Shown piece after piece: positions 15,810 to 22,285 of a stretch of 24,501 bases of DNA. The stretch's first letter is position 1. Every line of letters begins with the position of its first letter. Source of the stretch: CADEEV01 sp032127875. Its GTDB lineage: Bacteria > Acidobacteriota > Vicinamibacteria > Fen-336. Below the pieces are notes generated by a model. It searched no databases and was not told the DNA's origin. It saw only the letters and a program-made list of their open reading frames with translations. Both the position numbers and the translations under genes were made by a program. The stretch lies in contig JAQBHI010000063.1 in NCBI GenBank assembly GCA_032127875.1, positions 1 through 24,501 of the forward strand, written 5' to 3'.

Positions 15810-16813
15810 AGGTAGTTCGGGGGGGTACGCAACCGCGCACCCCCCCGCGTTCTTCGGGCCGCCCCCATCGCCGCGCGTGCCGGCAGCAAGTTCCGGCGCT
15901 CCCGGTCTCGCCGGCCGGCGAAACGTAGTTCGCCGCCCTCGACGTCGACTCGTTCGATCGCGCGCAGCTTGGCGCTGCGCGAGCGGGGATTGTCCCGGAC
16001 CTCGGCCTCACCCGGGCGGAGCGGCTTCTTCGTGAGCAGCCGAAAGCCCGCCTGGGCGAGCGTGCGAAAGGCCTGCTTCACCTCGCGGTCCTCGAGGCTG
16101 TGGAAGGCGATCACGGCCAGCCGGCCGCCCGGGGCGAGACACCCGGCGATCGCGCACAGCGCCGCGCCCAGGCCGTCGAGCTCATGGTTCACGTAGATGC
16201 GCAACGCCTGGAAGGTGCGCGTCGCCGGGTCCAGCCCGGGCCGGCCCCTCGCATTGCGACGCACGATCGTCGCGAGCTGCGTGGTGCTGGTGATCTCGCC
16301 GTTCTGGCGGGCGCTCACGATGGCCCGGGCCACGCGCCGCGCGGCGTGCTCCTCGCCGAAGCGGTAGATCACGTCGGCGAGATCTCCCTCACGCATCCGG
16401 TTGACCACCTCGGCCGCCGTCTCACCACGGCTCCGGTCGAGGCGCATGTCGAGCGGGCCGTCGCTTTGAAAGCTGAAGCCGCGCTCCAGCGTGTCGAGTT
16501 GCACTGAGCTCACCCCCAGGTCGAGCAGGACCCCGCTCGCGCGTTCCTGTCCCAGCACCTCGGGGATGTGGCGGAAGTCGTCATGCACGAAGCGGACGCG
16601 GTCGCCGAAGGGCGCCAGCGCCTGCTCTGCCTCGGCGAGCGTTTCGGCGTCGCGATCGAGCGCGACCAGACGCCCGGCAGGCGCGCTGCGTGCGAGGATC
16701 TCCCCCGCGTGGCCGCCCAGTCCGAGCGTGCCGTCCACGTACAGGCCGCCGTCCCTCACCGCGAGGGCCTGCATCGTCTCGGCGAGCAGCACCGGCTCGT
16801 GGCGCGCTCCCAC
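15806..16813 (-). CDS. rsmH: 16S rRNA (cytosine-1402 N4) methyltransferase RsmH
   Basis: RsmH (MraW) methylates C1402 in the decoding centre of 16S rRNA using S-adenosylmethionine. The 335 residues begin MGARHEPVLLAETMQAL. The SAM-binding motif is YVDGTLGLGGHAGEIL (about 25-40), followed by GVLLDLGVSSVQLD and VIAFHSLEDREVKQAFR. The usual family end, NPRSRSAKLRAIERV, is followed by about 45 extra residues. The last part of that tail (ARRTRGGARLRTPPNYL) is encoded by a hairpin repeat. GTG 16811-16813 is the start: an overlapping ATG at 16815 is out of frame. The gene begins one nt after the mraZ stop and ends ATGA-overlapped with ftsL. Confidence 0.96.
   Translation of the reverse strand: MGARHEPVLLAETMQALAVRDGGLYVDGTLGLGGHAGEILARSAPAGRLVALDRDAETLAEAEQALAPFGDRVRFVHDDFRHIPEVLGQERASGVLLDLGVSSVQLDTLERGFSFQSDGPLDMRLDRSRGETAAEVVNRMREGDLADVIYRFGEEHAARRVARAIVSARQNGEITSTTQLATIVRRNARGRPGLDPATRTFQALRIYVNHELDGLGAALCAIAGCLAPGGRLAVIAFHSLEDREVKQAFRTLAQAGFRLLTKKPLRPGEAEVRDNPRSRSAKLRAIERVDVEGGELRFAGRRDRERRNLLPARAAMGAARRTRGGARLRTPPNYL
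15818..15867 (-). repeat. G7/C7 hairpin repeat, copy B (inside the 3' end of rsmH)
   Basis: Arms 15819-15826 (GGGGGGGT) and 15839-15846 (ACCCCCCC) are separated by 12 nt, exactly as in the copy at 9340-9391 and in the same orientation relative to transcription. The loop bases differ while the arms match. This copy is translated as the C-terminus of RsmH in the same reading frame that the other copy has in its short ORF, giving matching R-x-RGG and RTPP peptide segments. Confidence 0.7.
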
Positions 16814-16814
16814 A

Positions 16815-17258
16815 TCAGATCCCGAACTCCGAGAGGGCCTTGCCGTCCTCTTCGGTGAAGGGCTCCTTCTCGAACAGCCGCTCGTGCAGGCGCTTCTGAT
16901 TCCACACCGCGAGATGGTTCTGCAGACCCAGGACGCTCACTTCGCCCGCCATGGCCGCGGCCTCGCGCAATAGCGTGGGGATCACGATGCGGCCCTGCTT
17001 GTCCATCGCCAGGGCCTGGCCGAAGAAATTCACGCGGTCGAGGAAGCGCTGCTTGGCCGGATTCGTCGAGGGAACGTCGGCGAGCTTGCGCTCGATCTCG
17101 AGCCACACCGCCATCGGGTACAAGCGGACGTATTCACCGGTGACGCTGGTGACGAAGATCTCGGCCCCGTACTGCGACTCGACGAGGACGCGAAACCCGT
17201 TCGGGATCTTGAGCCGTCCCTTCTCGTCGATGCGTGCTGGATGGTTACCGCGAAGCAC
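16815..17258 (-). CDS. mraZ: Transcriptional regulator MraZ
   Basis: MraZ is a ring-forming DNA-binding protein of the SpoVT-AbrB fold that, in E. coli, represses its own dcw promoter by binding TGGGN repeats with 5-nt spacers. The 147-residue product has two half-repeats: DEKGRLKIP (11-19) and DKQGRIVIP (86-94), each followed by a hydrophobic strand. The start is GTG 17256-17258, giving MLRGNHPARIDEKGRL, with GGGGGAG 2-3 nt to the start after CA. It directly precedes rsmH (one nt between). A promoter and 10-bp-periodic GTGG repeats lie immediately upstream. It resembles canonical MraZ less at the N-terminus than does the paralog upstream, which carries the more usual MFKGTYRHRID form. Confidence 0.95.
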   Translation of the reverse strand: MLRGNHPARIDEKGRLKIPNGFRVLVESQYGAEIFVTSVTGEYVRLYPMAVWLEIERKLADVPSTNPAKQRFLDRVNFFGQALAMDKQGRIVIPTLLREAAAMAGEVSVLGLQNHLAVWNQKRLHERLFEKEPFTEEDGKALSEFGI

Positions 17259-17280
17259 TGCTCCCCCGTGGCCTCGACCC

Positions 17281-17317
17281 GGACAACTTTAGCCCACTTT
17301 GACCCACAAATTTCCAC
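17281..17317 (-). promoter_or_regulatory. MraZ-box array upstream of mraZ
   Basis: On the minus strand four units start at 17317, 17307, 17297 and 17287: GTGGAAA, GTGGGTC, GTGGGCT and a degenerate GTTGTCC, joined by TTT, AAA and AAA. The period is exactly 10 bp and the core is TGG(G/A), which matches the TGGGN-N5 arrangement known for the E. coli MraZ operator. The array starts right after the -10 element, so bound MraZ would cover the transcription start. Confidence 0.8.
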
Positions 17318-17321
17318 CGGG

Positions 17322-17350
17322 AGCATAGACCCGCGGTAGGGGGCTGTCAA
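17322..17350 (-). promoter_or_regulatory. Sigma70-type promoter of the dcw cluster
   Basis: The -35 element is TTGACA (17345-17350 on the minus strand), a perfect match. A 17-bp spacer leads to TATGCT (17322-17327), a 4 of 6 match to TATAAT. Initiation would be near 17315, giving a leader of about 57 nt before mraZ. It lies 20 nt beyond the stop of the upstream mraZ paralog, and no terminator separates them, so the operon may also receive read-through transcription. Confidence 0.8.
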
Positions 17351-17369
17351 GGCGAAAATGAAGCTGCGG

Positions 17370-17840
17370 CTAGGGTTTACCTGTGGACGGAGGGGTTCGG
17401 GGAGGCGGAGGCCACTGGACGTCGAGGCTGACGTCGTCGAGGATCCGTTCCGAGTCCCGAAGGAAGGCCTCCCAGGGTTCCGGGCTCCAGATTTCGAAGC
17501 GGTTGAGGACCCCCGCCACGACCGCCTCGCGGGTCAGCCCAGCGGCCTGCCTCAGGCTCGCTGGAAGCAGGATCCGGCCCTGCCTGTCCAGGGTGCAATC
17601 GACCGCCCTGCTAGCCAGCACACGCGTGAGTGCCTTCACCTCCCGGCTGAAGGCCGGAAGCTGGCTGAGCTGACCCTCCAGGCGCTGCCACTCCGCCGGG
17701 GGATACGCGGCCAGGCACTGATCCAGGAGCGTCACGACGAGCTGGAATGGCGCGCCGCTGGGCAGCTCCTTGCGAAACGCCGCGGGCACGGGAAGGCGGC
17801 CTTTCGGGTCGATCCGGTGGCGATAAGTCCCTTTGAACAC
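17370..17840 (-). CDS. Second MraZ-family regulator upstream of mraZ
   Basis: This 156-residue protein has the same double SpoVT-AbrB layout as MraZ: MFKGTYRHRIDPKGRLPVP with DPKGRLPVP at 11-19, and LDRQGRILLPASLRQAAGL with DRQGRILLP at 85-93. It ends in a proline-rich tail (WPPPPRTPPSTGKP). It is a true MraZ paralog, divergent from the copy downstream. I place the start at GTG 17838-17840 because family members begin MFKGTY. The frame is open to an ATG at 17906, but that would translate through the operator-like repeats. No clear Shine-Dalgarno precedes the GTG. It is transcribed toward mraZ and rsmH, 20 nt before their promoter, and is divergent from folC. Whether the two MraZ proteins form mixed rings or read different operators cannot be told from sequence. 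Confidence 0.9.
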   Translation of the reverse strand: MFKGTYRHRIDPKGRLPVPAAFRKELPSGAPFQLVVTLLDQCLAAYPPAEWQRLEGQLSQLPAFSREVKALTRVLASRAVDCTLDRQGRILLPASLRQAAGLTREAVVAGVLNRFEIWSPEPWEAFLRDSERILDDVSLDVQWPPPPRTPPSTGKP

Positions 17841-17855
17841 AGCGCGCTGGGAGTA

Positions 17856-17885
17856 TTCCACACCTTCTTCCACTTTTCCACACTT
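17856..17885 (-). promoter_or_regulatory. Second MraZ-box-like array, folC-mraZ paralog gap
   Basis: On the minus strand three 10-bp units run head to tail: AAGTGTGGAA, AAGTGGAAGA and AGGTGTGGAA (17885-17856). GTG recurs every 10 bp, as in the array upstream of mraZ, but the bases after GTG differ. A weak -10-like AATACT (17852-17857) follows, 11 nt before the paralog's GTG. The array could autoregulate the paralog. It also lies within the control region of the divergent folC. Confidence 0.55.
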
Positions 17886-17927
17886 GGCCAACAGTCGGCT
17901 CGCCAACCCCTGCGCGGCTTGCGCGCG

Positions 17928-17933
17928 TAAACT
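17928..17933 (+). promoter_or_regulatory. TANNNT-type -10 element ahead of folC
   Basis: TAAACT lies 10 nt before the folC ATG. No Shine-Dalgarno is visible between them, so the mRNA is probably leaderless or nearly so. No recognisable -35 hexamer is seen at the expected distance. Confidence 0.4.
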
Positions 17934-17943
17934 GCGGGCTGCG

Positions 17944-19238
17944 ATGAGTTCGTCCGCTCTTGGCTACCTCGCGTCGCGGATTCGCTTCGGGATGAAGTTC
18001 GGGCTCGAGACGAGTCGTGCGCTCGCCGGCCAACTGGGTCATCCGGAGCGCGCCTACCCGACGCTGCTGATCGCGGGCACCAACGGCAAGGGCTCGGTGG
18101 CCGCCTACGTGGACGCGGCTCTGCGTGCCTCCGGGCTGCGTGTCGGCCGTTACACCTCGCCGCACCTGGTGCGGGTCCACGAGCGGATCGTGGTCGGGGG
18201 TCGCGAGATCTCGGATGCCGCTCTGGGCAGGGCCGTGAGCCGGGTCCGCGCCGCCGCCGACCGGCTGCTGGCCGCACAGCGGATTGCCTCGCACCCGACC
18301 TACTTCGAGGTGCTGACACTTGCCGCCTTCGACTACTTCCGGCGCTCGCGCGTCGAGGTAGCGGTGCTCGAGGTCGGTCTCGGAGGCCGCCTCGACGCCA
18401 CCAACATCTGCGAGCCGCTGGTGTCGGCCATCGTCAGCGTCGATCGCGACCACGAGGCCTACCTGGGCACGACGCTGTCGGCGATTGCGCGCGAAAAGGC
18501 CGGCGTGATGCGGGAGGGCCGCGCAGTCGTGACGGGCCCGCTGCCTGTCGCCGCGGCACGGATGATCCGGCTCGAAGCGCGACGCACGGGAGCACGGCTC
18601 GTCGAAGCACTCCGCGGCGCGCGCCTGCGCGTGGTCGGCCGGCCGGCGCTAGGCCTGCTTGACGAGGCGCCGTCAGCGTCGCGACCCGCCGCGGCCGGTA
18701 TGCCGAGATCCTCGCGCTGCCGGGCCGCCACCAGCGTGACAACGCGCTGGTGGCGATCCGCCTGCTCGAGGAGGCGCACGCCGCCGGCCTGCCGGTCGAG
18801 CTGCGAAGGCTGCCACAGGCGTTTCGCGCCACGGCCTGGCCTGGTCGCTTGCAACATCTGCGCGGCGGCCTGATCCTCGACGGTGCGCACAACCCGGCGG
18901 GCGCGCGCGCGCTGGCGGCCTACCTGCGCCCCCGCCGGCCGCTCGTGCTGGTTTTCGGGGTGATGAGCGACAAGGCCGTCGGAGCCATGGCGCGCGCGCT
19001 GTTTCCACTCGCGGCCGAGGTGATTCTGACGCGCGCCCCGAGTCGCCGGGCGGCTTCGCCCGGGTCGATCGCCGCCGTGGCTGGCCGGCATGGTCGTCGC
19101 GCTCGGCTCGAGCCGTCTTTGGGTCGCGCCCTGCGCCTGGCGCGGCGCCTCGCTCCGCCGGGCGCGCCGATCGTCGTCGCCGGCAGTCTCTATCTCGTCG
19201 GGACCGTGCTGGCGCTGCGCAGCAGATCGCGAAAGTGA
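17944..19238 (+). pseudogene. folC: Dihydrofolate/folylpolyglutamate synthase FolC, frameshifted in this sequence
   Basis: FolC joins dihydropteroate to glutamate and then extends the glutamate chain, using ATP. From ATG 17944 the first part shows LGYLASRIRFGMKFGLE, the P-loop AGTNGKGSVAAYVDAAL (44-60), TSPHLVRVHERIV and VLEVGLGGRLDATN. Around 18660-18690 homology moves to another frame, which continues RYAEILALPGRHQRDNALVA, LILDGAHNPAGARALAAYL and VFGVMSDKAVGAMARAL to TGA 19236-19238. A single missing base near 18662-18675 would restore a protein of about 431 residues, the normal length. Read as written, the first frame ends at 18873 after 309 codons and lacks the C-terminal glutamate-ligase domain. 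The flanking homology on both sides is intact, so an assembly or sequencing error is at least as likely as true decay. The 3' end overlaps the convergent thioredoxin gene by 49 bp. Confidence 0.85.
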
Positions 19239-19735
19239 TCGATGGCGGCGGCTGCCGCCCACTCTGCCGGGCCCATGAAACTCTCGAGCAGCCGGCCGGA
19301 CCGGTCGATCACGAAGCTCCCCGGATAGCCCGTCGTGCCATAGGCCTGAGCGGCCGTGCGCCCGCCCGGATCGCGCAGCACCGGAAACGTCACACCGGCT
19401 CGTGTCACGAACGCCCGCAGCGCCGCTTCGTCTTCGTCGACCGAGACGCCCAGGATCACCAGGCCCTCGGGCCCGAGCGCGCGGTGCAGTTTCTCGAGCG
19501 AGGGCATCTCGTCGACGCACGGCGGGCACCAGGTCGCCCAGAAATTCACCACCACGATGCTGCCGCGCAGCGTGCCGAGATCCACGTCGCCGCCGGCCAG
19601 GGAAGCAAGCCGGAACGAAGGCGCCGTGCTTCCGGCGCGCAGCGCGTAGCCCTTGGCCTCGCGCAAGGACGTGTAGGCATAGGCCGCCGCGAGCGCCATG
19701 CCGATCACGAGCAACGTCTTCAGCCACTGCTTCAT
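19190..19735 (-). CDS. Membrane-anchored TlpA/ResA-type thiol-disulfide oxidoreductase
   Basis: This 181-residue protein has an N-terminal signal or anchor helix at about 5-21 (LKTLLVIGMALAAAYAY) and a thioredoxin fold. The active site is WCPPC (69-73) within VVNFWATWCPPCVDEMPSL, and the cis-proline loop is GTTGYPGSFVID (Pro138). An extended insertion (LGVSVDEDEAALRAFV) is typical of the TlpA/ResA group. Such proteins reduce disulfides outside the cytoplasm, often in apocytochrome c maturation or protection. Its ATG overlaps the stop of the upstream redoxin gene as ATGA, so the two form an operon. No cytochrome c biogenesis gene is in view, so the substrate is unknown. The 3' end runs into folC. 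Confidence 0.9.
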   Translation of the reverse strand: MKQWLKTLLVIGMALAAAYAYTSLREAKGYALRAGSTAPSFRLASLAGGDVDLGTLRGSIVVVNFWATWCPPCVDEMPSLEKLHRALGPEGLVILGVSVDEDEAALRAFVTRAGVTFPVLRDPGGRTAAQAYGTTGYPGSFVIDRSGRLLESFMGPAEWAAAAAIDHFRDLLRSASTVPTR

Positions 19736-20280
19736 GGCTTCGGCAGCACATCCGTGAGACGCTCGCGGATCGCCTGGCTGCGCCAGTTCACGGAGCCGAG
19801 CCAGACGGCCGCTACCTGGCCGGTGGCGTCGATCAGGTACGCCTCGGGCAGCTTGTAGGAACCAAAATATTCGAGGATCCGCGTCCCGCCCGGATCGCGA
19901 AACACCCCGAAGCTGAGATTGTTCTTCAAGAGAAAGCCCTTGTAGGCGGCGAAGTCGGCGTCGACCGAGACGCCCAGCACCACGAGTCCCCGGGTGCGGA
20001 ATTCACGGTTCAGCAGTTCGACACCCGGGATTTCCTCCTGGCAGATCTCGCAGTCCGACATGAAGAACACCAGCAGCAGCGGCCGGCCGCGGTAGCTCGA
20101 GAGCCGCTGCTCGCCGCCGCGCTCGCCGACCAGCGGCAGATCGGGCGCGAGCGTGCCCACCTTGACTTTGGTGGACTCGGGTGCTCGCAGGTAGAGAGCA
20201 CCAAGGATCACGGCGACCGCCACGGCCGCGCCCAGCAGCGGCTTCTGCCAGCGTCGTCTGTGGACCGCCACGTCGTTCAT
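19732..20280 (-). CDS. Membrane-anchored redoxin with a CxxC motif
   Basis: This 182-residue protein is AhpC/TSA-thioredoxin-like and paralogous to the following gene. From ATG 20278-20280 it has a basic N-terminus, one membrane anchor at about 14-31 (KPLLGAAVAVAVILGALYL), then TLAPDLPLVGERGGEQRL. The dithiol is C77-E-I-C80 in VFFMSDCEICQEEIP, lacking the usual Trp before the first Cys, and the cis-proline loop is YKLPEAYLID. Longer starts at ATG 20289 and GTG 20307 exist, but the first lies inside a -10-like palindrome and the second abuts the divergent M20 gene. It probably partners the TlpA-like protein, perhaps as a second electron carrier; that pairing is inferred from the ATGA overlap alone. 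Confidence 0.88.
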   Translation of the reverse strand: MNDVAVHRRRWQKPLLGAAVAVAVILGALYLRAPESTKVKVGTLAPDLPLVGERGGEQRLSSYRGRPLLLVFFMSDCEICQEEIPGVELLNREFRTRGLVVLGVSVDADFAAYKGFLLKNNLSFGVFRDPGGTRILEYFGSYKLPEAYLIDATGQVAAVWLGSVNWRSQAIRERLTDVLPKP

Positions 20281-20287
20281 CGCGCTC

Positions 20288-20300
20288 ATTCTATTAGAAT
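20288..20300. promoter_or_regulatory. Palindromic bidirectional -10 element
   Basis: ATTCTATTAGAAT is a perfect 13-base palindrome around a central T. It presents TAGAAT (5 of 6 to TATAAT) on both strands. On the plus strand the box ends 9 nt before the M20 ATG; on the minus strand it ends 7 nt before the preferred redoxin ATG. Neither start has a Shine-Dalgarno, so both mRNAs may be leaderless. It could alternatively be an operator. Confidence 0.5.
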
Positions 20301-20309
20301 CGTGCACGG

Positions 20310-21470
20310 ATGCCCGCGATCTCGGCCGAGGTTCTAGCGCTCGAGGAGGAGCTGCGCGCCCTGCGCCGCGCGTTGCACCAGCATCCCGAGCTGGCCCACG
20401 ACGAGACGCGCACGGCGGCTCGAGTCGCCGCCTTTCTCGAAGGCCATGGGCTCGATCTCCGCACTGGCGTGGGTGGAACGGGTGTCGTCGCGACGACTCG
20501 CGGCGGCGTCGGGCGCACGGTGCTGCTGCGTACCGACATGGACGGCCTGCCGATCCAGGAGCGGAGCGAGGCGCCCTACGCGTCGCGCGAGAGCGGTCGG
20601 ATGCACGCCTGCGGGCATGACGGCCATACGGCCATGGGCGCGGTGGCCGCGAGGGTGCTGGCGGGACGCCGGTTGCCGGGGACCGTGCGCTCGATCTTTC
20701 AACCCGCCGAGGAAGGCGAGCGTGGCGCTCAGGGCATGATCGAGGGCGGCGTCATGGACGGCGTCGATCTCGCCTTCGGCATCCATCTGTGGAACGAACT
20801 GCCCGTCGGCACGCTCGGCGTCAAGGCGGGGCCGCTGATGGCGTCGACCGATCGACTGCGGATCGTGATTCACGGCCGGGGCGGGCACGGCGCGCAACCG
20901 CAACGCTGCGCCGATCCGATCGTCGCGGCAGCCCACGTCGTCACCGCGCTGCAGACGATCGTCTCTCGCGAGGTGGCGCCGCTGCGGGCGGCTGTCGTGA
21001 CGATCGCCTCGATCCACGCCGGCGAAGCATTCAACGTGGTCCCCGATGAAGTGACGCTGGCCGGTACCATCCGCAGCTTCGACGCGGAGCTGCGCCACTC
21101 GATGCCCGAGCGCATCACCCGCCTGGCCGCCGGTGTGGCTGCCGGGCTGCAGTGTCGCGCCGAGGTCGAGGTGCGCCCCGGCAACCCTCCCGTCATCAAC
21201 GACCGGCGAGTCGCCGAGATCGCTCGCCGCGCCGCCGTCCGCGTGGTTGGGGAAGGGAACGTCGTCGAACCGGAGCCCACCATGGGTGGCGAGGACATGG
21301 CCCTGTACTTCGAGCGCGCCCCCGGCTGTTTCGTCTTTGTCGGCTCCGCCAATGCGGCGCGCGGCCTCGACCAACCCCACCACAGCCCGCGCTTCGACTT
21401 CGACGAAGCAGCGCTCGCGATCGGCTGCGAGTTCCTGGTCCAGGCGGCGGAGGAAGCGCTCCGGGGCTAG
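20310..21470 (+). CDS. M20D-family N-acyl-amino acid amidohydrolase
   Basis: This 386-residue metallo-amidohydrolase belongs to the group with hippuricase, IAA-amino acid hydrolase and N-acetyl-diaminopimelate deacetylase, which split acyl groups from amino acids. Likely metal ligands are C101 and H103 (MHACGHDGHTAMG), the glutamates of FQPAEEGERGA (135-136), H159 (GIHLWNELPVG) and the C-terminal His of QPHHSPRFDF. The dimerisation or lid domain contains HGRGGHGAQPQRCADPIVAA, then FNVVPDEVTLAGTIRSFD. EPTMGGEDMALYFERAPG completes the second half of the catalytic domain. No signal peptide is seen, so it is cytoplasmic. Exact substrate cannot be assigned. The nearby racemase-type gene at 22890-23999 raises the possibility of N-acylamino acid processing. 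Confidence 0.92.
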   Translation: MPAISAEVLALEEELRALRRALHQHPELAHDETRTAARVAAFLEGHGLDLRTGVGGTGVVATTRGGVGRTVLLRTDMDGLPIQERSEAPYASRESGRMHACGHDGHTAMGAVAARVLAGRRLPGTVRSIFQPAEEGERGAQGMIEGGVMDGVDLAFGIHLWNELPVGTLGVKAGPLMASTDRLRIVIHGRGGHGAQPQRCADPIVAAAHVVTALQTIVSREVAPLRAAVVTIASIHAGEAFNVVPDEVTLAGTIRSFDAELRHSMPERITRLAAGVAAGLQCRAEVEVRPGNPPVINDRRVAEIARRAAVRVVGEGNVVEPEPTMGGEDMALYFERAPGCFVFVGSANAARGLDQPHHSPRFDFDEAALAIGCEFLVQAAEEALRG

Positions 21471-21471
21471 T

Positions 21472-21517
21472 GTCGATATCGCTCGATATTGACTTATAGA
21501 TCAATAAGCAACAATAT
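21472..21517 (+). promoter_or_regulatory. AT-rich promoter/operator of the AbiE-like cassette
   Basis: The 53-nt gap after the M20 gene is only about 35% G+C. It holds a 22-bp near-palindrome, GTCGATATCG-CT-CGATATTGAC (21472-21493, 9 of 10 pairs), and a smaller inverted repeat CTTAT-N6-ATAAG (21493-21508). A candidate promoter overlaps both: TTGACT (21489-21494), 17 bp, CAATAT (21512-21517), only 6 nt before the ATG. AbiEi antitoxins are known to repress their own promoters through inverted repeats, which fits this layout. Confidence 0.55.
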
Positions 21518-21523
21518 CAGAAG

Positions 21524-22285
21524 ATGCGATCGCTGGTCCAGCACGTCGAGTGCTTTCAGCTGATCTTCCTGCGGATGCTGGAGGTACGGCTCGCTCGGGC
21601 GCAGTGGGTCGTCAAGGGCGGCGTGAACCTGCGGGCTTGGTTCGGCAGCCTTCGATACTCCCAGGACCTCGACATCGACGTCCTTCGCGGGAGTGCCCAC
21701 GCGCTCCGGGAGAAGGTCGACAAGCTCCTGGTGTCCGCCTCCTTTCGCGACCTGCTGGCTGCGCAGGGCCTGGAGGTGATGCGCAGCTCGAAGCCCAAGC
21801 AGACGCAGACGACGCAGAGGTGGAAATTCGAGGTTCGCGCCAACCCGGGCAGCGTCCTGCTCCACACTCGCGTCGAGTTCAGCCGGCGCGGCGCCACTGA
21901 GGAATACGCGCTCGAACCGGTTCGGCCCGAGAGCGTGCGGCCCTACGGCATGCTGGCGCCCACGGCGAACCATTACACGGCTCGCTCCGCGCTGCGGCAG
22001 AAGATCGAGGCCCTGGCGGGCCGTGCGCAAACGCAGGCACGCGATGTCTGGGATATCGAGCATCTGCTGCGTACGACGGGCGTGGATCCCGGCCCCTTCA
22101 CTCCGGCCGCCCGAAAGACTCTTGCCTCCGCCCTCGATCGAGCGATGGCCCTTTCCTACGACGTCTTCAAAGCCCAGGTCGTTCCGTACCTCGCGCCGGA
22201 GCAGCGGGAGCTCTACGGCACCCGCGATGCCTGGGCGCGCATCTGCGAGCTGGTCGTCGACCGGCTGTCTGAGTTTCTGCCATGA
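21524..22285 (+). CDS. AbiEii/AbiGii-type nucleotidyltransferase toxin
   Basis: This 253-residue protein matches the AbiEii toxin family, nucleotidyltransferase-fold enzymes that act as toxins and in phage abortive infection. The core motif is VVKGGVNLRAWFGSLRYSQD (29-48) continuing into LDIDV, that is a GG pair followed by R-x-S-x-D-x-D with the likely metal-binding Asp48, Asp50 and Asp52. The later family motif is RQKIEALAGRAQTQARDVWD, with the conserved K, R and RDxxD. No membrane segment or signal is present. It precedes its presumed antitoxin, overlapping it as ATGA. In the prototype lactococcal abiE operon the antitoxin gene comes first. The start ATG has no Shine-Dalgarno and lies just after an AT-rich promoter-like region. 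Confidence 0.87.
   Translation: MRSLVQHVECFQLIFLRMLEVRLARAQWVVKGGVNLRAWFGSLRYSQDLDIDVLRGSAHALREKVDKLLVSASFRDLLAAQGLEVMRSSKPKQTQTTQRWKFEVRANPGSVLLHTRVEFSRRGATEEYALEPVRPESVRPYGMLAPTANHYTARSALRQKIEALAGRAQTQARDVWDIEHLLRTTGVDPGPFTPAARKTLASALDRAMALSYDVFKAQVVPYLAPEQRELYGTRDAWARICELVVDRLSEFLP

Noticed and set aside
17841..17906. ATG 17906 as start of the second mraZ gene
   Set aside because: It would translate through the 10-bp repeats and add 22 residues before the conserved MFKGTYRHRID beginning of the family.
19190..19238. Terminator between convergent folC and the TlpA-like gene
   Set aside because: The two coding regions overlap here and no hairpin with a T-tract is visible on either strand.
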